A DNA stretch of 64,000 nt, from the NCBI RefSeq assembly GCF_000504085.1, contig NC_022792.1:1054001-1118000 (forward strand), in the 5' to 3' direction. The position numbers and the translations under genes were made by a program. The notes beneath the pieces were generated by a model that saw only the letters and a program-made list of their open reading frames with translations, ran no database searches and had not been told where the DNA came from. This document shows positions 58,951 through 64,000 of the stretch, one piece after another. The stretch's first letter is position 1; each line of letters opens with the position of its first letter. The DNA is from Pseudothermotoga elfii DSM 9442 = NBRC 107921 (lineage in GTDB: Bacteria; Thermotogota; Thermotogae; Thermotogales; DSM-5069).

Positions 58951-58978
58951 CTTAGTTTCAACTAAGATAGAATTTTTT
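58951..58978 (+). terminator. Weak terminator candidate after the cluster
   Basis: CTTAGT-TTCA-ACTAAG followed a few bases later by a run of six T. It is AT-rich and short, so it is weak. It is the only hairpin with a T-run found downstream of the last cluster gene. The rest of the ~310-base gap up to cutA holds no other recognisable feature. Confidence 0.35.
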
Positions 58979-59092
58979 AATTCTGTTCTGAATTTGACAA
59001 TCTTTTTTGATAGAAACTCCCTGCACAAGCAAAGTTTCACACCCCGGTGATGCTGATTATGTTGTAAACAACTTCATACATCCCGGTTAAAA

Positions 59093-59413
59093 TTATTGAT
59101 TGTCTGTATTACTGAGGCTTTCTTCAAGCCATTGTTTGTAGTTTGCATCAACAGTTTTTATTTCAACGCTGAAAATTGCCGGAACAGAATAGGGGTGAAG
59201 CTCTTTCAACTTTTTGAACACTTCTTGTTCTTTGAAGTTGCTGGTTTTCAAAATTGCCGCAAATTCTTTATCTTGAGAGACTTTCCCATCCCACCAGTAG
59301 CCTGAGTCAATTTGAAAGACATTAAAACAAGCTATGAGTTTTTCCAAAAGCAGGTTTTTACAAATCTCCAGGGCTTTTTCTCTGTCGGGAAAAGTTGTGT
59401 AGATTATTATCAT
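59093..59413 (-). CDS. cutA: CutA1 family divalent-cation tolerance protein
   Basis: 106 residues, the usual CutA length. IIIYTTFPDREKALEICKNLLLEKLIACFNV and the conserved DSGYWWDGKVSQDKEFAAILKT block match CutA1, a ferredoxin-like trimer linked to copper tolerance. HPYSVPAIFSVEI is the third landmark. The start is ATG 59413 (AAGGAG at eight bases). It is transcribed opposite to the preceding cluster and separated from htpX by about 85 bases. Confidence 0.93.
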   Translation of the reverse strand: MIIIYTTFPDREKALEICKNLLLEKLIACFNVFQIDSGYWWDGKVSQDKEFAAILKTSNFKEQEVFKKLKELHPYSVPAIFSVEIKTVDANYKQWLEESLSNTDNQ

Positions 59414-59499
59414 CGCAATCACTCCTTAATTTATATTGATTTTTCCCGGCTCTATAAATGTGATTTGTCTCTTTCAGAGAAAGCTTTCTTCTGGATTTC

Positions 59500-60474
59500 T
59501 CAGGAATAAAGTTCTTTAAAGACAGTTTCCGGCGGTATGTTTTCAAGCACTGCTATTCTTTTGTGAATGGGAGGATGAGTGCTGAACAGATCAGCAAAAA
59601 AACCTTCTTTGTTGTTCACATTTCGCCTGAGAGGATCAGATATAAAGAGATGTGCAGTTGCTATTGTTGCCCCTTTGGTTTTACCGCGAATTTTCTGCAG
59701 TTTGGCTATCTTTCTCAATGCGCCCGATAAACCTCGAGGGTTCCTTGTCAATTCAACTGCTTTCGCATCAGCAAGGTATTCGCGAGTTCGAGAAACAGCA
59801 AAAACTGTTATCCTCCCAATTAGAGAGAACAGGGTGGCAACAACAGCAATCACAAGAAGTGCAAGTATTATGTAGGCACCACTATCTTTTTCTTTTCTCT
59901 TCGAGCCTTTTGGCCCAAGCCATCCCACAAATTTGAGTGATCGCCAGGCAAAAAGTTGTACCAGTACCATTGTTCCAAGAATAGCGCTAACTGTTGTCAT
60001 TAATAATGTGTCTTTGTTTATTATATGACTCACTTCATGAGCAATTACGCCCTCTGTTTCTTCCCGGTTCAGGTTATTTAACAAGCCCCGCGTCACACAA
60101 ATGACGCTATCTTCCTGTTTGAATCCTGCTGCAAAAGCATTTATATTTTCGTCTTCCATTATATATACCTTTGGAACATTTTTTATTCCGCAAGCAATAG
60201 AAATTTCCTCAACTATGTTTTTGAGCTGTCTCTCCTCAAGTTCTTTTTCATTAATTGGTTTAGCTCCCACAGATCTGAGTACAAGTGATGAACCAGCCTG
60301 TGTCCCAATTAAAACCTGTATTGATGCTATCAGTGCTAAAATAAGTGTTCCAGCAGGGAAGCTTGAGAACATAACATCTACGAGAAATCCAAGAAGCATC
60401 ATCAAAACTATGAAAAAGAATATTAAAAGGTACGTTCTACGCAAATTTTTTGCCTGCTGGGCGAAATAATTCAT
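59500..60474 (-). CDS. htpX: Membrane zinc metalloprotease HtpX (M48)
   Basis: 324 residues. Two N-terminal membrane helices (about 14-34 and 42-62) and two after the zinc site are visible. Zinc motif HEVSH (146-150) in GVIAHEVSHIINKD, and VSRTREYLADAKAVELTRNP supplies the third ligand Glu. It degrades misfolded membrane proteins with the active site facing the cytoplasm. It follows lemA by nine bases, a very common pairing. Confidence 0.95.
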   Translation of the reverse strand: MNYFAQQAKNLRRTYLLIFFFIVLMMLLGFLVDVMFSSFPAGTLILALIASIQVLIGTQAGSSLVLRSVGAKPINEKELEERQLKNIVEEISIACGIKNVPKVYIMEDENINAFAAGFKQEDSVICVTRGLLNNLNREETEGVIAHEVSHIINKDTLLMTTVSAILGTMVLVQLFAWRSLKFVGWLGPKGSKRKEKDSGAYIILALLVIAVVATLFSLIGRITVFAVSRTREYLADAKAVELTRNPRGLSGALRKIAKLQKIRGKTKGATIATAHLFISDPLRRNVNNKEGFFADLFSTHPPIHKRIAVLENIPPETVFKELYS

Positions 60475-60483
60475 TAAACCACC

Positions 60484-61041
60484 TCAGAGGCTAAGGTCAA
60501 CTTTCGGGGTTTCTTTCTCATCACTTGTAGCTTCGAAAAATGGATAGGCTTTAAATCCAAACATATTTGCTACTATGTTGACTGGAAAAATCTCTATTGA
60601 AGTGTTGTATTTCATCACGGTGTCATTATAAAACTGCCTCGCATAGGTTATCCTGTTTTCTGTGCTCGTCAATTCTTCCATTAATTGGCTGACCTGTTGA
60701 TTTGATTTCAGGTCAGGATATTTTTCAAAAACAGCGAGCAATCTTGACAGAGCTCCAGAGAGTTCACCTTCAGCTTTGATTCGGTCGCCGATAGAACCAC
60801 CAGAAATGGCTTTAGATCTTGCATTTATAACTGCTTCGAGTGTTTCTTTCTCAAATTTCATGTATCCCTTAACCGCATTTACCAGATTTGGTATAAGATC
60901 ATGTCGCCTTTTTAGTTGAACATCTATTTGGCTCCATGCATTCTCCACACGCTTTTTCTTTCCCACAAGGGAGTTGTATGCACCGATGAACCATACAACT
61001 AAGATGACTATAATTACAAGAATTACACCAAAAATTACCAT
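60484..61041 (-). CDS. lemA: LemA family protein
   Basis: 185 residues. An N-terminal membrane helix (about 2-22) is followed by YNSLVGKKKRVENAWSQIDVQLKRRHDLIPNL, the LemA signature, and an all-helical bundle ending FPVNIVANMFGFKAYPFFEA. Membrane-anchored, function poorly known, usually paired with HtpX as here. The ribosome binding site is GAGGAGGTGTCGTT. Repeated GATACAATT boxes upstream on the minus strand may hold its promoter, but no clean -35/-10 pair was found. Confidence 0.95.
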   Translation of the reverse strand: MVIFGVILVIIVILVVWFIGAYNSLVGKKKRVENAWSQIDVQLKRRHDLIPNLVNAVKGYMKFEKETLEAVINARSKAISGGSIGDRIKAEGELSGALSRLLAVFEKYPDLKSNQQVSQLMEELTSTENRITYARQFYNDTVMKYNTSIEIFPVNIVANMFGFKAYPFFEATSDEKETPKVDLSL

Positions 61042-61272
61042 AACGACACCTCCTCAATAACTATACCACAATTGTATCTTATTGATTTTTGAAATTGTAT
61101 CAAAGCAATCACGAAAAATGGCAATTTTGGTGCAATCAGTCTCTTTTGGTACTTTTATGGATTGAACTTTAATTAAGATTCAGCAGCCTAAGGTATGAGT
61201 AAACATGGTAATATCAAAATAGAAAAAAGCTATGCATGTGCAACACAGTTTATCTTTAATGGAGGTTATTCT

Positions 61273-61857
61273 GTGACACGCGAAGAACTTATGAAAATTG
61301 TTGCAAGCAGGATCGAAAAGTGCACATCTTGCCCTTTATTCAATACCAGAACAAATGTCGTTGTAGGTGAAGGCAATCTTTATGCGCCCATTATGTTTGT
61401 TGGAGAAGGTCCTGGTGAAGAAGAGGATAAGACAGGGAGACCTTTTGTTGGAAGAGCTGGGCAGCTTCTTACAAAAATTCTCGAGTCGGTAAACATCGAC
61501 CGTGAGGATGTTTACATATGCAATATTGTGAAATGCAGGCCTCCCGAGAACAGAGTTCCAAAGGCAGAGGAACAAAAAGCATGTGGCCATTATTTAATGG
61601 CACAGATAATGATTGTAGATCCAGCTATTATAGTTCCTCTTGGTAGCACAGCTTTATCTTTTTTTCTTGGCCAGAATGTATCCATAACGGAATTCCGTGG
61701 AAAGGAACTTGACTGGAAAGCTGGTAAAAAATTATTCCCAATGTTTCATCCCAGTTATTTGTTGAGAAATCCATCTAAAGCCAAGGGATCTCCCAAGGAT
61801 TTAACCTGGCAAGATATCAAAAAAGTTCGGGAATTTTTCGACCAAAAAAGGAGGTAA
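61273..61857 (+). CDS. Type 4 (family 4) uracil-DNA glycosylase, 4Fe-4S
   Basis: 194 residues, matching Thermotoga family 4 UDGs. The motif A region is FVGEGPGEEEDKTGRPFVG, with a later FHPSYLLRN (motif B). Cluster cysteines are C17-x2-C20 and C88-x15-C104. It removes uracil arising from cytosine deamination, important at high temperature. The GTG at 61273 after GGAGGTTATTCT is chosen; the frame extends 26 codons upstream without a ribosome binding site. Confidence 0.93.
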   Translation: MTREELMKIVASRIEKCTSCPLFNTRTNVVVGEGNLYAPIMFVGEGPGEEEDKTGRPFVGRAGQLLTKILESVNIDREDVYICNIVKCRPPENRVPKAEEQKACGHYLMAQIMIVDPAIIVPLGSTALSFFLGQNVSITEFRGKELDWKAGKKLFPMFHPSYLLRNPSKAKGSPKDLTWQDIKKVREFFDQKRR

Positions 61858-61861
61858 AAAT

Positions 61862-62392
61862 ATGGCAAGGGGAAGAAAGAAAATTTTAACACCGGCTCTT
61901 GAAGATTATCTTACAGTAATTTATGAAATCCAGCAAAAACAGCCCGCTGCGAGAATAAGTACAGTTGCCCGCAAAGTTGGTGTCAGCCTTCCGAGTGTTA
62001 CAAATGCAATGAGGCGCCTTGCTGACCTTGGATATGTGGAATATGAAAAATATGGCCTCATAATTCTAACGAATAAAGGAAAAAGAAAAGCTCAAACTAT
62101 GAGAACTCTTCAGCAAAGAATATGCAACTTCTTCTACTACGTTTTGGGTATACCAATAGAGGTGTCCGAGAAACTTTCAAAACATTTGTCACATTATTTG
62201 ACGGCCCGGACAAGAGACAGAATCAAAGATTTTTATAAGATTATAATTGATTTCGACGAAACCAAGGCAAAAGATCTCAGAAATTTCATTGAAGAAAGCA
62301 GGCAATTGATCAATGTCACGCATTTGCCAGCAGAGGTTCTTGAAGACATTAAAGCTGTTGAAACAGAAGAAGACGAAGAAGAAGGTGAATGA
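61862..62392 (+). CDS. DtxR/MntR-family regulator, metal ligands mostly missing
   Basis: 176 residues. The winged HTH (LEDYLTVIYEIQQ ... ISTVARKVGVSLPSVTNAMRRLADLGYVEYEKYGLIILTNKGKR) is typical DtxR/MntR. In the dimerisation domain most ligand positions known from MntR are changed (for example the EH pair appears as LSH in LSKHLSHYLTAR). Metal sensing may be lost or altered. The acidic C-terminal tail (ETEEDEEEGE) is unusual. It follows the glycosylase gene by four bases. Confidence 0.8.
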   Translation: MARGRKKILTPALEDYLTVIYEIQQKQPAARISTVARKVGVSLPSVTNAMRRLADLGYVEYEKYGLIILTNKGKRKAQTMRTLQQRICNFFYYVLGIPIEVSEKLSKHLSHYLTARTRDRIKDFYKIIIDFDETKAKDLRNFIEESRQLINVTHLPAEVLEDIKAVETEEDEEEGE

Positions 62393-62394
62393 TT

Positions 62395-63312
62395 ATGGCT
62401 TCCGTTCTGGTGACTGGTGGGGCTGGTTTTATAGGATCACATCTTGTTGATGCCTTAATTGAAAAAGGACATCGTGTTGTTGTAGTTGATAATTTAGTCA
62501 GCGGAAAGATAGAAAATTTAAACAAAAATGCGCTTTTTTATCAACAGAGTATAGAAGATGATGAAATGATGGAACGTGTTTTCATGCTGCACAGATTTGA
62601 CTTTGTTTTTCACCTCGCGGCTCAGGCAAGTGTCAGTGTTTCTGTGAAAGAACCCATTAAGGATGCAAAAACTAACATCTTGGGCAGTCTTGTTTTACTT
62701 GAGAAAAGTGTTAAGCATGGCGTCAAAAAATTTATCTTTTCTTCCACTGGTGGAGCTATCTATGGTGACAACGTACCCTTACCGACAAATGAAGCAATTG
62801 GCCCAAATCCTGCGTCACCTTACGGAATTGCCAAAAGATCTGTGGAAATGTATTTAGAATTCTATAAAAATGAAAAGTCGTTGAATTATATTGCGCTGAG
62901 ATATGGAAATGTTTATGGACCTCGTCAGGATCCGAATGGAGAAGCGGGAGTCATTGCAATATTTTCTTCAAGAATGCTTAAAGGCGAGGATGTTCATATA
63001 TTTGGCGATGGAGAATATGTAAGAGATTACGTATATGTAAAAGATGTTGTGACGGCGAATTTGCTTGCCATGGAAAAAGATTTCACGGGAATTTACAATA
63101 TAGGTACTGGCGTGGGAACATCTGTGAACGCTCTCTTCAAAATGCTTTCAACGATAACTGGTTACTCGAAGCAACCAATTTACTCATCTCCGAGGAAAGG
63201 GGATTTGAGAAAGAGTATTCTTGATTCAAAAAAGGCAGAGTTAGAGCTTGGTTGGCATCCAGTCACGGAACTTTCCGACGGTTTAAAGATGACAGTTGAG
63301 TTTTTCAGATGA
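62395..63312 (+). CDS. NAD-dependent sugar epimerase (UDP-glucose 4-epimerase type)
   Basis: 305 residues of the extended SDR family. VLVTGGAGFIGSHLVDALIE binds NAD, FIFSSTGGAIYGDN supplies Ser/Thr, and SPYGIAKRSVEMYL holds Tyr and Lys. RYGNVYGPRQDPNGEAGVI and the RDYVYVKDVV end are GalE-like. It supplies nucleotide sugars for envelope polymers. Start 62395 after GAAGGTGA; the gene overlaps nothing substantial. rarA follows after 16 bases. Confidence 0.9.
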   Translation: MASVLVTGGAGFIGSHLVDALIEKGHRVVVVDNLVSGKIENLNKNALFYQQSIEDDEMMERVFMLHRFDFVFHLAAQASVSVSVKEPIKDAKTNILGSLVLLEKSVKHGVKKFIFSSTGGAIYGDNVPLPTNEAIGPNPASPYGIAKRSVEMYLEFYKNEKSLNYIALRYGNVYGPRQDPNGEAGVIAIFSSRMLKGEDVHIFGDGEYVRDYVYVKDVVTANLLAMEKDFTGIYNIGTGVGTSVNALFKMLSTITGYSKQPIYSSPRKGDLRKSILDSKKAELELGWHPVTELSDGLKMTVEFFR

Positions 63313-63328
63313 TTCTGGGGGCTTCCGC

Positions 63329-64000
63329 ATGCCAGAGAATTTGAGCAATGTTCCGCTTGCTGAAAGAGTGAGACCGAAAAATGTAGAAGATTTGGTCGGT
63401 CAGCAACATGTGATGGGAAAAGAAGGTATACTACGGAAAGCCCTTGAAAAAGGGATGATGTTTTCTTGTGTACTCTATGGTCCACCCGGATGTGGAAAGA
63501 GTTCAATAGCAGAACTCATAAGAAAACATGTGGATGCGGAATTTTTCTTCTTCAGCGGGGCTCTACACGGCGCAAACGACATAAAGCAAGCGATGAACAG
63601 AGCTCAAGAGATGAAAAGATATGGCAAACAAACTATTATTTTCATAGATGAAATCCACAGACTTAACAAAGCTCAGCAGGACCTTCTTTTGTCGAAAGTA
63701 GAGGATGGTACTATAACACTGATTGGAGCGACAACTGAAAATCCATCCTTTGAGATAATTCCTCCTCTCCTCTCGAGATGTCGGGTGATCTTTTTAAAAC
63801 CCCTTTCTAACGAGGAATTGATAAAAATTATGAAAAGAGCAATTATAGTAGACGAGAAAATAGCAAGTTACGAGATCAATGTAACTGACGAGGTTTTTCA
63901 GGCTATAGCCCAGATGTCTCAAGGAGATGCGCGATTCGCCTTGAATACTCTTGAAATAGCTATCGAAGCTGCTCGAGGAATGAATCAAAAAATAGTTGAT
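63329..64000 (+). CDS. rarA: Replication-associated recombination protein RarA (MgsA), N-terminal part
   Basis: 224 codons to the window edge. NVPLAERVRPKNVEDLVGQQ, Walker A YGPPGCGKSS, Walker B IIFIDEIHRLNKAQQD, sensor 1 LIGATTENPSFE and LSRCRVIFLKPL are the RarA/WRNIP1 clamp-loader-like motifs. It acts at stalled forks. The ATG at 63329 is seven bases after GGGGG. The gene is open at the end of the window; its C-terminal oligomerisation domain is not seen. Confidence 0.9.
   Translation, partial: MPENLSNVPLAERVRPKNVEDLVGQQHVMGKEGILRKALEKGMMFSCVLYGPPGCGKSSIAELIRKHVDAEFFFFSGALHGANDIKQAMNRAQEMKRYGKQTIIFIDEIHRLNKAQQDLLLSKVEDGTITLIGATTENPSFEIIPPLLSRCRVIFLKPLSNEELIKIMKRAIIVDEKIASYEINVTDEVFQAIAQMSQGDARFALNTLEIAIEAARGMNQKIVD

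Noticed and set aside
58951-58966. CTTAGTTTCAACTAAG as a CRISPR repeat fragment
   Set aside because: It contains GTTTCAA but occurs once, with no spacer array; it is a simple palindrome.
61195-61272. N-terminal extension of the uracil-DNA glycosylase
   Set aside because: The GTG at 61273 has a good ribosome binding site and gives the usual family length; the extra 26 residues are not glycosylase-like.

Overview
The window looks like a chromosomal segment of a thermophilic bacterium of the phylum Thermotogae, most probably a Thermotoga/Pseudothermotoga relative. This rests on an AT-rich base composition, very strong AGGAGGTG-type ribosome binding sites with frequent GTG and TTG starts, many ABC importers for sugars and organic acids, and a gyrB-ftsQ-ftsA-ftsZ-pilB neighbourhood that I recall from Thermotoga. 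The genus is inference. No rRNA, tRNA, CRISPR array, insertion sequence or prophage was seen.

Layout. (1) 1-5,200: a minus-strand mannoside-type operon with a LacI regulator, a sugar ABC importer (binding protein and two permeases, no ATPase) and a GH130 glycoside phosphorylase. (2) 5,200-6,260: a VanZ-like membrane protein, an FMN-binding domain protein and a 27-codon hydrophobic mini-ORF. (3) 6,400-13,950: a secreted GH3 beta-glucosidase facing a ROK regulator and a second sugar importer, again without an ATPase. (4) 13,943-15,763: an ABC-2 exporter behind a leader with its own promoter, a 23-codon ORF, a strong terminator and three mutually complementary 9-mers, which looks like an attenuator. 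(5) 15,800-23,010: a BMP-type (nucleoside-like) ABC importer operon, with an unrecognised 641-residue membrane protein at its head and a small beta-barrel-like protein at its end. (6) 22,982-39,676: a tightly packed minus-strand run of 15 genes. It encodes an FtsA-like paralogue, MutS2 (apparently with an AUA start), an anchored surface protein, PilB, FtsZ, FtsA, an FtsQ-like protein, GyrB, DciA, a class IV aminotransferase, MtaB, a CBS protein, a PfkB kinase, a degenerate ABC ATPase and a 54-residue protein. (7) 39,834-43,880: MaoC hydratase, RsmA/KsgA, an NtrC-type activator and a tandem-TetR regulator. (8) 43,970-58,780: a 15-gene plus-strand cluster preceded by a promoter with an embedded palindrome. 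(9) 58,780-64,000: housekeeping genes (CutA, HtpX, LemA, type 4 uracil-DNA glycosylase, DtxR-like regulator, sugar epimerase, partial RarA).

The most unusual region is (8). Two complete branched-chain-amino-acid-type ABC importers are interleaved with two KAS III-like condensing enzymes, a CoA-transferase, a FabG-like reductase and a stand-alone alpha/beta hydrolase. One importer permease is itself fused to an alpha/beta hydrolase. The gene content suggests uptake of an ester or acyl compound, hydrolysis at the membrane, CoA activation and redox plus carbon-carbon bond chemistry on the acyl-CoA. Candidate substrates are hydroxyalkanoate oligomers or beta-keto compounds. The substrate is unknown, and the pathway is inference from gene content.
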